Below, in pieces: positions 51,103 through 59,077 of a stretch of 64,000 bases of DNA. The translations under genes were made by a program, and so were the position numbers. Below the pieces are notes generated by a model, which did no database searches, was not told the origin of the DNA, and worked only from the letters and a program-made list of their open reading frames with translations. The first letter of the stretch is position 1. Each line of letters begins with the position of its first letter. This DNA comes from Pseudarthrobacter sp. NamE5 (lineage in GTDB: Bacteria; Actinomycetota; Actinomycetes; Actinomycetales; Micrococcaceae): positions 62,001-126,000 of the forward strand of contig NZ_VAHO01000010.1 in the NCBI RefSeq assembly GCF_005796225.1, in the 5' to 3' direction.

Positions 51103-52080
51103 ATGACCGCCGGGGATACTGCACCGATCTATTGGGACAGCCGGGACCTCACCCCCTTCGGCCAGCCGCAACTGCGCACGCCGGTCCACGATCTGGCCGG
51201 GGGAGTCGGTGGCCTGCTGACGGGTGTGCTCGGGGCCCGGCACCCTGCCCTGTTGTCCATCGACGGGGAGATTCCCCGGCTCAAGCGGATGCTGCCCAAG
51301 CCGGCGAAGGTGGTCCACGAGGCGGTGTTCACCAGCCGTGAGCCGGAACGGCTGATCACCCTGGCCCGTGTCTACCCCGGCTGGGCGGGACTTTGCTACC
51401 TGATGTCCGGGCTGCTCGCCTACAAGCATGGCGGGTACCTCCGGGCTTCCGAGCTCCTGCAGCGCGGGCTCACCACAAGGAACGACGACGAAGCGAACCG
51501 CTACTCGTCCACCTACCTGACGCGCATTGTCACCAGGATCGAACTTGCCGAGCGGGTGGAGATCCCGGTCCTCTTCAGCGAGGAGTCGGTGTTCTTGGCC
51601 CTGGCCCATTCGCTGCGGGAAACAGGCCGCACCGAGGCGGCGCTGGACGCGCTTTCCGGCCTGCCGCCGTCGCTCCCCATGGCGCTCGCGAGGTGTTCGC
51701 TCGCGCTGGCCCTGGGCAGGAGCAGGACCGTGATCGACTGGACGGAGGGCCTGCTCAACGCCGACGACCTCTCCGCCGCCCTGCTGTTGGTTCGGGCGCG
51801 GGCACTGCGCCGCGAGGGGCGCCTGGAAGCGGCCAACCAGGCCCTGGCCGAGGTCCTGCGCCGGCGCAAAACACACATGACGTTGCGCAATGACGCCCTG
51901 ACCGACCGCGCGCTGCTGCTCCTGGACTCCAGCCGGCGCTCGCTGAACCCCAGGGACTGGGGTCGGCGCCGCGTGGACCCCGAGCCGCAGAAGGAGATCG
52001 CCGCGCCGGTCCCCATCCGCAAGGACGAGGAAATGCGCCGGATTTGGGAGCAGGACTGGAAGAAGCTCAGCGACGACTAG
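51103..52080 (+). CDS. uncharacterised TPR-like helical repeat protein
   Basis: The 325-residue protein is mostly helical after about residue 60, with repeat-like pairs: LCYLMSGLLAYKHGGYLRASELLQRGLTTRNDDEANRY, FLALAHSLRETGRTEAALDALSGLP, LLLVRARALRREGRLEAANQALAEVLRRRK. These look like degenerate tetratricopeptide repeats, which form protein-binding surfaces. No signal peptide or membrane helix is seen. It has a polar C-terminal tail. I know no function; it stands alone between two unrelated genes. Confidence 0.8.
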   Translation: MTAGDTAPIYWDSRDLTPFGQPQLRTPVHDLAGGVGGLLTGVLGARHPALLSIDGEIPRLKRMLPKPAKVVHEAVFTSREPERLITLARVYPGWAGLCYLMSGLLAYKHGGYLRASELLQRGLTTRNDDEANRYSSTYLTRIVTRIELAERVEIPVLFSEESVFLALAHSLRETGRTEAALDALSGLPPSLPMALARCSLALALGRSRTVIDWTEGLLNADDLSAALLLVRARALRREGRLEAANQALAEVLRRRKTHMTLRNDALTDRALLLLDSSRRSLNPRDWGRRRVDPEPQKEIAAPVPIRKDEEMRRIWEQDWKKLSDD

Positions 52081-52110
52081 GCGCAGGCAGCCAGTTCCGC
52101 TGCGCGGCGC

Positions 52111-52749
52111 CTAAGCGGCGCTGAACAGCGGCATGAGCTGATCACCGAGCAATGCCGCCCCCAGTGCCACCATGATGAGCCCGCTGGCAAGCGTCACAGC
52201 ACGGGCGGTGCCCGGCCGGGTCTGCAGCAGCGTGCGGGACAAGAGGGCGACGGCGGTGTAAACGAGCCCTGCGAGCAGCACGAACGTCATGCCCAGCAGG
52301 CCCGACTGCACCGGGACCGGCAGGGGCGCTTCGGAGCTGACGAACTGTGGAACCAGTGCCACATAGAAGAGCAGGCCCTTCGGATTGATGCCGCTGGTGC
52401 CCATGCCCTGCAGGAACGCCCGCAGCCCGCTGGCGCCCTCGCTTCCTGCCCCGGCCGTGAAGCTGGCCGCGCGCCAGGAACGCAGGGTGCTGGCGCCCAG
52501 CCACATCAGGTATGCCGCGCCGGCCAGGGTGATCCACTCCAGGACGCCGGGCATTCCGGTGAGGACCGCGGCCAGTCCCGCCACCAGCAGGACCGTATGA
52601 AGCACGTACCCGCCGCATAACCCAGCCACCGCCGGCACGAAGCTGCGCTGCCGGAGCCCTGCAGCAATGGTGTACGCCCAGTCCACGCCGGGGGTGCAGG
52701 CCAGGGCGGCGGCCACCACTACGAAGGCCAGGAACAGCTCCGGATTCAA
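52111..52749 (-). CDS. LysE family amino-acid exporter
   Basis: The 212-residue protein has six predicted helices. Diagnostic features are CTPGVDWAYTIAAGLRQRSFVPAVAGLCGGYVLHTVLLVAGLAAVL near the N-terminus and YLMWLGASTLRS with INPKGLLFYVALVPQFV in the middle (RhtB/LysE pattern). It starts at a TTG complementary to 52747-52749 with GGGAG 5 nt upstream. It exports an amino acid or homoserine-lactone-like compound. The divergent Lrp-type regulator is the probable controller, as in LysG/LysE-like and Lrp/RhtB pairs. Confidence 0.9.
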   Translation of the reverse strand: MNPELFLAFVVVAAALACTPGVDWAYTIAAGLRQRSFVPAVAGLCGGYVLHTVLLVAGLAAVLTGMPGVLEWITLAGAAYLMWLGASTLRSWRAASFTAGAGSEGASGLRAFLQGMGTSGINPKGLLFYVALVPQFVSSEAPLPVPVQSGLLGMTFVLLAGLVYTAVALLSRTLLQTRPGTARAVTLASGLIMVALGAALLGDQLMPLFSAA

Positions 52750-52843
52750 GGCGTCTCCCGTCTACCAATTCTTCTGGGGAAACTCTAGGAACTTTGACGC
52801 CGGAAGTGCTTGCCCTTTTTCGCTCCCTGCCGCCTCCCAACAG

Positions 52844-52849
52844 TAGGGT
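52844..52849 (+). promoter_or_regulatory. leaderless -10 (TAGGGT) for the Lrp gene
   Basis: TAGGGT ends 6 nt before the GTG at 52856, without a Shine-Dalgarno sequence. Confidence 0.55.
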
Positions 52850-52855
52850 TGTTGC

Positions 52856-53311
52856 GTGATTGACCATATTGACAGGAATATCTTGCGCCACCTCAAGCAG
52901 GACGGGAGGATGACTGCCACCGCGCTCGCAGCCAAGGTCGGCCTGACAGTGGCTCCCTGCCACCGCCGGCTCCGCGACCTGGAGCAATCGGGTGTCATCC
53001 GCGGCTACAAAGCCGACATAGACCCCTCCGCCGTTGGGCTGGGTTTCGAGGCGATTGTCTTTGTGACGCTTCGCCAAGTCGAGCAGGCTTCGATGGAGAT
53101 CTTTGAGAACCGGGTGGCGGGCAACCCGAACATCGTGGAAGCGCAGCGGCTGTTCGGTTCGCCGGACTACCTGCTGAAGGTCATTGCCGAGGACCTGCCT
53201 GCGTATCAGCGGTTTTACGACGCGGAGCTGACGTCCTTGCCCGGGGTTGAACGGCTGACATCCACGCTGGTGATGAAGAACCTGAAGTCCAACGCGGGAC
53301 CGCCGGTTTAG
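52856..53311 (+). CDS. Lrp/AsnC family regulator (probable control of the LysE exporter)
   Basis: The 151-residue protein has the AsnC-type helix-turn-helix IDRNILRHLKQDGRMTATALAAKVGLTVAPCHRRLRDLEQSGVIRGYKADIDP (4-56). The ligand-binding RAM domain follows (FEAIVFVTLRQ to LFGSPDYLLKVIAEDLPAYQRFYDAEL). Start is a leaderless-type GTG. It is divergent from the LysE exporter by 106 bp and convergent with a second Lrp gene, their stops overlapping by 4 bp. Control of LysE by an amino-acid ligand is inferred. Confidence 0.92.
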   Translation: MIDHIDRNILRHLKQDGRMTATALAAKVGLTVAPCHRRLRDLEQSGVIRGYKADIDPSAVGLGFEAIVFVTLRQVEQASMEIFENRVAGNPNIVEAQRLFGSPDYLLKVIAEDLPAYQRFYDAELTSLPGVERLTSTLVMKNLKSNAGPPV

Positions 53312-53775
53312 CTGTTGAGCAGCCCGGTGGTGCGGTAAGGAATGACTTCCCGGAGGAACATGCTGGTGGAGGTGCGCACAATCCCCGGGCAGAGCCGGAT
53401 CTCCTCGGAGACGCGGTAGAGGTCGTCAGGACTGGTGGCCACCACGCGGATGAGGAGGTCTGTATCTCCGGCCGGTGCATGGCACTCCAGGACTTCCGGA
53501 ATCTCCCGCAGCGCTGCAATGGCCTCATTCAGGCGGCTCTGGTCCAGTTCGGCGCTCACGGATGCTGCCACCCCGCGGCCGAGCGCGCCGGGAAGCACCC
53601 TGCTGCTGTTCGGCCGCAGTGCTCCGGACGACGTCATCCGCTCCAACCGGGACTGCACGGTACCGCGGGCCAGGCCCAGCCGCTGGGCCAGCACCATGAT
53701 GGGAACCCGCGGATCTTCATCCAAGGCCCTGAGGATGCGCTTGTCGGTGGGATCCAGTTCCTGCAATTTGCCCAT
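53308..53775 (-). CDS. Lrp/AsnC family regulator (second)
   Basis: The 155-residue protein has LDPTDKRILRALDEDPRVPIMVLAQRLGLARGTVQSRLERMTSSGAL as DNA-binding domain and a RAM domain with VLECHAPAGDTDLLIRVVATSPDDLYRVSEEIR. The ATG complementary to 53773-53775 is the natural family start; a 53-residue upstream extension lacks any match. The target is unknown. It is not closely similar to the neighbouring Lrp protein, so they are not a recent duplication. Confidence 0.9.
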   Translation of the reverse strand: MGKLQELDPTDKRILRALDEDPRVPIMVLAQRLGLARGTVQSRLERMTSSGALRPNSSRVLPGALGRGVAASVSAELDQSRLNEAIAALREIPEVLECHAPAGDTDLLIRVVATSPDDLYRVSEEIRLCPGIVRTSTSMFLREVIPYRTTGLLNS

Positions 53776-54001
53776 TTCCTGTCGTGGTACGCGGCATGGA
53801 CCAGTCAAAGTGATCAACGGCACTCCCGCCTGTTGCACCAACTGTAGGTCCCCTGCTGAAATGTTGGCAACGGAGAACGCCACCGCGGGCTCCTGCAGGC
53901 TACCGTTCCCCGGCACACCACCCGTAGGGCGCACACTGTTTCCCGCAAGGAAGCTGCCTTGATCGACTCTTGTTCACACCATGGTCTTTCTGCAAACACG
54001 G

Positions 54002-54063
54002 CAAGAGCCCCTGAACTACCGGCGCTCGGATTTCCGAAGTCAGCGGTAGCTGAGGGGCTCTTG
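54002..54063 (+). terminator. long composite hairpin followed by a T-rich tract
   Basis: CAAGAGCCCCT (54002-54012) pairs with AGGGGCTCTTG (54053-54063). Inside, CTACCG (54016-54021) pairs with CGGTAG (54044-54049) and TCGGA (54026-54030) with TCCGA (54033-54037). T-rich sequence follows (TGTTGTTTC). It looks like a plus-strand terminator, yet no plus-strand gene ends upstream of it, so it may end an unannotated RNA or block read-through into gluQRS. Confidence 0.55.
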
Positions 54064-54124
54064 TGTTGTTTCACGCAGGCAGACGGGCGCTGCGGGCAGC
54101 GCGCCCGGTGTGTCCGGACCGGCA

Positions 54125-54130
54125 TAGGGT
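54125..54130 (+). promoter_or_regulatory. leaderless -10 (TAGGGT) for gluQRS
   Basis: TAGGGT ends 7 nt before the ATG at 54138, with no ribosome-binding site. Confidence 0.55.
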
Positions 54131-54137
54131 TGGTCCC

Positions 54138-55019
54138 ATGACTTCCGCCGGCCGTTTCGCCCCCAGCCCCTCCGGTGAGCTGCATGTAGGGAATTTGCGC
54201 ACCGCCATCCTCGCCTGGCTCTTTGCCCGGTCCACCGGCCGGAAGTTCCTGCTCCGCGTGGAGGACCTGGACCGTGCCCGGGCCGGCGCCGAGGCCGGAC
54301 AGTTGCGCGACCTTGCTGCCGTGGGTGTGGCCTGGGACGGTGACGTGGTCCGCCAGACGGCCCGTGAACCGCTCTACGCCGCAGCGATCAACCGGCTGCA
54401 GGAGGCGGGCCTGACCTATGAGTGCTTCTGCACCAGGAGGGAAATCCAGGAGGCACCGTCCGCTCCGCACGCACCGCAGGGGGCCTACCCCGGAACGTGC
54501 CGGAACCTCGACCCCGCTGAGCTCGAATTCAAACGTTCCACCAGGCCTGCCGCCCTCCGGCTTCGCGCTGAAACCGGCGAATACTCCGTGCATGATCTTG
54601 TGCATGGAGGGTTCACGGGCGTCGTGGACGACTTCGTGCTGCGCCGGAACGACGGGGTGACCGCCTATAACCTTGCCGTCGTGGTGGACGACGCCGAGCA
54701 GGGCGTGGACCAGGTGGTGCGCGGTGACGACCTCCTCCCGTCAACCCCGCGCCAGGCATACCTCGCATCCCTGTTGCATATTCCGGCTCCGGAATATGCG
54801 CACGTTCCGCTGGTCGTTAATGCCGACAGCGTCCGGCTGGCCAAGCGCGATGGGGCCGTCACGCTAGCGGATCTTGAAGCAGCGGGACGGAGTGCCGACG
54901 CGGTGCGGGACCGCCTGCTGGAATCCCTTGGACTGCCACACGGACCCCTGGAGCGGGCGCTTGCTGTTTTTGACCCCGCGGTGCTGCCGCGGGAGCCATG
55001 GGTCTGGTCCGCCCCGTAG
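54138..55019 (+). CDS. gluQRS: glutamyl-Q tRNA(Asp) synthetase
   Basis: The 293-residue protein is a glutamyl-tRNA synthetase catalytic domain without anticodon-binding part. It has FAPSPSGELHVGNLRTA (HIGH-type motif), LLRVEDLDRARAGAE, zinc-binding cysteines in YECFCTRREIQE to GTCRNL, VVDDFVLRRNDGVTAYNLAVVVDDA, and RLAKRDG in place of KMSKS. GluQRS attaches glutamate to queuosine at position 34 of tRNA(Asp). The start at 54138 follows a TAGGGT -10 by 7 nt. The next gene's -10 overlaps its stop. Confidence 0.93.
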   Translation: MTSAGRFAPSPSGELHVGNLRTAILAWLFARSTGRKFLLRVEDLDRARAGAEAGQLRDLAAVGVAWDGDVVRQTAREPLYAAAINRLQEAGLTYECFCTRREIQEAPSAPHAPQGAYPGTCRNLDPAELEFKRSTRPAALRLRAETGEYSVHDLVHGGFTGVVDDFVLRRNDGVTAYNLAVVVDDAEQGVDQVVRGDDLLPSTPRQAYLASLLHIPAPEYAHVPLVVNADSVRLAKRDGAVTLADLEAAGRSADAVRDRLLESLGLPHGPLERALAVFDPAVLPREPWVWSAP

Positions 55020-55022
55020 TCT
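55017..55022 (+). promoter_or_regulatory. leaderless -10 (TAGTCT) for the HD hydrolase gene
   Basis: TAGTCT overlaps the gluQRS stop codon and ends 6 nt before the ATG at 55029. GGAGG in the gap offers an alternative leadered start on a gluQRS read-through transcript, so both modes are possible. Confidence 0.4.
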
Positions 55023-55028
55023 GGAGGC

Positions 55029-55625
55029 ATGCCTGAATCCCTGCACGCCCCTGCCGCCAGCAGTTTCACCCCCGAGACCGCCAGGGTACTTGCAGAGGTG
55101 GCGCACAACCGCCAAAAGGACAAATTGAAGCGCCCCTACAAGGACCACGTCCTGGCGGTAGGCGATGCGCTGGCGGACTTCGACGACGACATACGCATCG
55201 CCGGCTACCTGCACGACATTGCCGAGGACACCCCCATGACCCGGCAGGCCCTGCTGGACATGGGTGTCACCGAACGGGCCGTGCAGATCATCGAACTCCT
55301 CACCACCCGGCTGCACAGCAATCCGCACGACTACCAGGCTGTAATCCGCGAAATCGCACGGGACCATGATGCAGCCTTGGTCAAGATCGCTGATAACGCG
55401 CACAACTCCCTGCCGCAGCGCGTCCAGGCACTTGCGGAAAAGTGGCCGGACAAGCCGCCTGCCACGAAGTACCGTGACGCCCGCCCGGTGCTTTATGCGG
55501 CGGTCGAGGTGGAGGAGATCCGGAAAGTCCTGGCCCGCATCAATCCGTGGCTGCTGGAAGAACTGGACGACCAGCTCGACGAGGAAGACACGACTGACTA
55601 CGAAAACCTGCCCTACGACTCCTAG
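55029..55625 (+). CDS. HD-domain phosphohydrolase (RelA/SpoT hydrolase-like)
   Basis: The 198-residue protein has the HD metal-binding set H40 (YKDHVLAV), H62-D63 (GYLHDIAEDTPM) and D122 (VKIADNAHNSLP), arranged as in the ppGpp hydrolase domain of RelA/SpoT and the MESH1/small alarmone hydrolase group. No synthetase domain is present. It could therefore remove pyrophosphate from an alarmone or another nucleotide; the activity is inferred from the motif pattern. It follows gluQRS by 9 bp. Confidence 0.85.
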   Translation: MPESLHAPAASSFTPETARVLAEVAHNRQKDKLKRPYKDHVLAVGDALADFDDDIRIAGYLHDIAEDTPMTRQALLDMGVTERAVQIIELLTTRLHSNPHDYQAVIREIARDHDAALVKIADNAHNSLPQRVQALAEKWPDKPPATKYRDARPVLYAAVEVEEIRKVLARINPWLLEELDDQLDEEDTTDYENLPYDS

Positions 55626-55638
55626 CGGAAGCCGGGAC

Positions 55639-56955
55639 CTATACCCTCCCCAGGGCGTCGATGTCCTCCAGGAACTCTTGGTGCACCTCCGGGCTCACCG
55701 TGGTGCGCGTGTCGCCGATGGCATCCAGGTAGTCCTGGGTGGAGGGCCCCTTCCGCACCGCCTCAAGGACGGAAAGCGTGCCGCCCGAAGCCAGACCGCC
55801 GTCGTCGTACACCGCCTTCTCCAGCGCCCGCTGGGAGGCGCTGCGGGCCGCGTACTCGATATCCGCCGGGGAGAAGCCCTCGGTGCGGTCCACCAGCAGT
55901 TCCACATCCACGGCGTCCACCACGGGTGCGGGGATGAAACGCTGCCACATGGCTTCGCGGGCCTGCCGGTCCGGGAGGCCGATGGGGATGACGTAGTCGA
56001 AGCGCCCATGCCGGAGGAAGGCGGAATCCAGTGCGCGGATGAAATTGGTGGCGCAGACCAGGAGCCGGCCGGGCTGTTCACGGAACGCGGGAATGATCTT
56101 CAGGAGCTCGTTGGTGACGCCCTGCAGCGGCGACGGCGGCTCGCCGGAGCGCTGCGAGGCGATTTCCTCCACCTCGTCGATGAACACCACGGCGTGCTCC
56201 AGCTCCGCGATTTCCAGGAAGGTTTCTCGCAGCGCCCCGGCCAGGCCCTGCGGGTCGGCGGCGAGGCGGGAAGGGAAGACCTCCACGAAGGGCCATTCGA
56301 GCCGGGATGCGATTGCTTTGGCGAAGGTCGTCTTGCCCGTGCCGGGCGGGCCGAAGAGGACGACGGCGCGCGGCGGCACCACGCCGAATTCATCCGCGAG
56401 GTCCGCCTCAGCCAGCGGCAGGACCAGCCTGCGCTCGAGCAGTTCCTTCTCCCGGCGCATGCCGGCGACGTTTTCCCAGAGGTCGCGGGCCAGCACCCGG
56501 CCGCCGAGCTGTCCGAGTGCGCCGAGCTCCTGGCGCTGGACGGGAATGGTGCGCTCAAAGTAGCGGAGGTTCTTCTTGAGGGCGAAACCGCGGCTCAGGA
56601 AAGCCTCCACCCGTGTTTCTGATTCGGGCATGAGGGCTGAAAGCTTGTTCAGTCCGTGGGGTGCCATGCGGTTTTCGACGGCGGCAAGAAGGGAGGTGCC
56701 GATGCCCCTGCCGCGGTATTCGGGCAGGGTGGCCAGGAATACGATCCAGCCCTGGTCGTGAGCGGCGCGTCCGATGGCGGCGCCCACCACCTGCTCGCCC
56801 TGCACCGCCACCACCGCGTGGTCTTTTTCACAGGACGCAAGCACCTCCGAGAGGGCGTACACGGGCTCCACCTTGCTCGACTTGAGGGTTTCCCAAAGAT
56901 GCAGGATCCCGTCCAGGTCCGCCGAATGGAAATCCCGGATGCGCCAGTTGGTCAT
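55639..56955 (-). CDS. GNAT acetyltransferase-AAA ATPase fusion protein
   Basis: The 438-residue protein has two domains. Residues 1-135 form a GNAT fold (RIRDFHSADLDGILHLWE, ATLPEYRGRGIGTSLLAAVE as motif A, LSRGFALKKNLRYFE). Residues about 150-420 form an AAA+ ATPase with Walker A GPPGTGKT (202-209), Walker B VVFIDEVE (256-263), sensor-1 ATN (302-304), and the arginine finger in RHGRFD, most like FtsH/Cdc48-type AAA modules. AGGAG upstream supports the ATG complementary to 56953-56955. The fused functions suggest an ATPase-linked protein acetylase or remodelling factor. Role unknown. Confidence 0.9.
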   Translation of the reverse strand: MTNWRIRDFHSADLDGILHLWETLKSSKVEPVYALSEVLASCEKDHAVVAVQGEQVVGAAIGRAAHDQGWIVFLATLPEYRGRGIGTSLLAAVENRMAPHGLNKLSALMPESETRVEAFLSRGFALKKNLRYFERTIPVQRQELGALGQLGGRVLARDLWENVAGMRREKELLERRLVLPLAEADLADEFGVVPPRAVVLFGPPGTGKTTFAKAIASRLEWPFVEVFPSRLAADPQGLAGALRETFLEIAELEHAVVFIDEVEEIASQRSGEPPSPLQGVTNELLKIIPAFREQPGRLLVCATNFIRALDSAFLRHGRFDYVIPIGLPDRQAREAMWQRFIPAPVVDAVDVELLVDRTEGFSPADIEYAARSASQRALEKAVYDDGGLASGGTLSVLEAVRKGPSTQDYLDAIGDTRTTVSPEVHQEFLEDIDALGRV

Positions 56956-57147
56956 GGATTCTGCTCCTGGTGGTTCGTCGTTGAGCCAGCATGTTCTGCT
57001 CTGCCGAGCATAAGCGCTGACGCCCAGGGTGTGCGGCGTGTTCCGGAGTGTGTCAGCAGAGGCTGCAGCGCCGCCAGCTCTTTGAGTGGTCCCCGTACGA
57101 GGGGTAGCGTGTGTTCCATCTCACTTCCACCGCTGTCAGGAGCAACC

Positions 57148-58986
57148 ATGCCACATCTGGGACGCAGGCTCGCTGCCGTCACTGCCGCGCTGGCGATGAG
57201 CGTGACTACCGGCGCCATCATCAGCCCCGCCGCTTCCGCCGATCCCCGGCAAACGGACAAGACCCCCACGGCCACCGGGTATGGCGGCGCCGTCAGCACC
57301 GTGGATCCGGAAGCGTCCGCGGCTGCCATCGAAGTCCTCCGCAAGGGCGGCAACGCAGCGGATGCCGCGGTTGCGGCAGCAGCCACCCTGGGCGTCACAG
57401 AGCCGTACAGTGCGGGCATCGGCGGCGGTGGTTACTTCGTGTTCTACGACGCCGAGAGCGAGGAGGTGGGCACCATTGACGGCCGTGAAACTGCACCTGA
57501 GGCGATGCCCAGGGACGCCTTCATCGATCCGGCCACCGGCAAGCCCTACCCCTTCCGCAAGCAGGCAACAAGTGGAATTTCAGTGGGGGTGCCCGGCACT
57601 CCGGCCACGTGGGAACGCGCACTGGAACGTTGGGGCAGCGTCAGCCTGGCGGAGGCGCTGAAGCCGGCCATCAAGGTGGCCAAACGCGGCTTCGTGGTGG
57701 ACGAAACCTTCCGCCAGCAGACCCTGGACAACAAGGACCGCTTCGAACCCTTCACCTCCACGAGGGAACTCTTCCTGCCCGGCGGCGACGCGCCCGCCGT
57801 CGGGACCGTCTTCCAGAACCACGGACTGGCGGACACCTACAGGCTCCTGGCCAGCAAGGGCACGGATGCCTTTTATGAGGGCCGGCTGGCGGAGGAAATC
57901 GCCAGCACTGTCCAGGAACCGCCGATGGTTCCCGGATCCACGCTGCCGGGGCCGGCGGGGTTCATGACGGCCGAAGACCTGGATGACTACGAGGCCCTGG
58001 ACCAGGACCCCACCCACGTCAACTACCGCGGCTATGACGTCTACGGCATGGCTCCCTCCAGCAGCGGTGGCACCACCGTGGGCGAAGCGCTGAATATCCT
58101 GGAGGTGTTCGACCTTCCCGGACTAAAGAAGGACGAGCCCGCCGTCCTGCACCACTACCTTGAGGCCAGCGCACTGGCGTTCGCGGACCGCGGCAAATAC
58201 GTGGGGGACCCGGCCTTCGTGGAAGTTCCCACGGAGGAACTCCTGGACCCGGTGTTCGGCAAGGAACGTGCCTGCGAGCTTGACCCCCTGAAGGCGGCTG
58301 CGAAGCCTGTTCTTCCGGGGAACGTGGAATCGTACGACGGCGTCTGCCCCGTTGCGCCGGCGGCGCTCGCCGATGAGACGGACACCGAGAATATCTCCAC
58401 CACAAACCTCACCGTCTCCGACAAGTGGGGCAACGTTGTGGAGTACACCCTCACCATCGAGCAGACCGGCGGTTCCGGCATTGTGGTTCCCGGGCGAGGG
58501 TTCCTCCTGAACAACGAGCTCACGGACTTCTCGCCCGTGTACAGCGAGACCGACCCCAACCGGATTGAGCCGGGCAAGCGGCCGCGCTCGTCCATGTCGC
58601 CCACTATCGTGCTGAAGGACGACGAACCGTTCCTGGCGCTGGGCTCACCCGGCGGCTCCACCATCATTACAACGGTGCTGCAGACCCTGATCAACCGGAT
58701 CGATCTTGGCATGAGCATTGAGGACGCACTCGCAGCTCCACGCGCATCACAGCGGAACACCGCCAACGTCACTGCCGAGCCTGGTTTCATCGATGCGTAT
58801 GGACCTGCCCTCACCTCACGGTTCGGCCACCAACTGACGCCATCCGGAGATGCCTTCACCTCGGCAGCCGAAATCGGCGCAGCCACTGCGATCGAATTCA
58901 GCCGTGATGGCAAGACCGTCACCGCGGTGGCTGAGCCGTCGCGCCGGGGCGGAGGGTCGGCGATGGTGGTGAAGCCCTCGCCTTAA
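57148..58986 (+). CDS. ggt: secreted gamma-glutamyltransferase
   Basis: The 612-residue precursor has a Sec signal (MPHLGRRLAAVTAALAMSVTTGAIISPAASA). GGNAADAAVAAAATLGVTEPYSAGIGGGGYFVFYD, near the N-terminus, is the classical substrate region with the catalytic arginine nearby in IDGRETAP. Autocleavage is expected before the nucleophile threonine in NISTTNLTVSD (T418), giving large and small subunits. SGIVVPGRGFLLNNEL and SPGGSTIITTVLQ complete the active site. It hydrolyses or transfers gamma-glutamyl groups, for example from glutathione, outside the cell. AGGAG 6 nt before the ATG at 57148 sets the start. Confidence 0.95.
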   Translation: MPHLGRRLAAVTAALAMSVTTGAIISPAASADPRQTDKTPTATGYGGAVSTVDPEASAAAIEVLRKGGNAADAAVAAAATLGVTEPYSAGIGGGGYFVFYDAESEEVGTIDGRETAPEAMPRDAFIDPATGKPYPFRKQATSGISVGVPGTPATWERALERWGSVSLAEALKPAIKVAKRGFVVDETFRQQTLDNKDRFEPFTSTRELFLPGGDAPAVGTVFQNHGLADTYRLLASKGTDAFYEGRLAEEIASTVQEPPMVPGSTLPGPAGFMTAEDLDDYEALDQDPTHVNYRGYDVYGMAPSSSGGTTVGEALNILEVFDLPGLKKDEPAVLHHYLEASALAFADRGKYVGDPAFVEVPTEELLDPVFGKERACELDPLKAAAKPVLPGNVESYDGVCPVAPAALADETDTENISTTNLTVSDKWGNVVEYTLTIEQTGGSGIVVPGRGFLLNNELTDFSPVYSETDPNRIEPGKRPRSSMSPTIVLKDDEPFLALGSPGGSTIITTVLQTLINRIDLGMSIEDALAAPRASQRNTANVTAEPGFIDAYGPALTSRFGHQLTPSGDAFTSAAEIGAATAIEFSRDGKTVTAVAEPSRRGGGSAMVVKPSP

Positions 58987-59009
58987 ATCGGCCCGTGCAG
59001 AGTAAACAA

Positions 59010-59061
59010 CGACGGCGGCACGCCAGGTTCCGGAGGTGCAGAACCGGGCGTGCCGCCGTCG
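59010..59061. terminator. bidirectional terminator between ggt and the permease gene
   Basis: CGACGGCGGCACGCC (59010-59024) pairs perfectly with GGCGTGCCGCCGTCG (59047-59061), and GGTTC (59026-59030) with GAACC (59041-59045) inside. It sits between two convergent genes and would serve both. Confidence 0.9.
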
Positions 59062-59077
59062 GGCGTTAGATAAAGCC

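Larger units (their letters stand above)
53776..54137. other. 362-bp divergent gap without a gene
   Basis: No convincing coding frame is present. The right third contains a 62-nt hairpin (54002-54063), and the far right end the gluQRS promoter. The left part, 53776-54001, shows nothing else that I can support. Confidence 0.5.
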
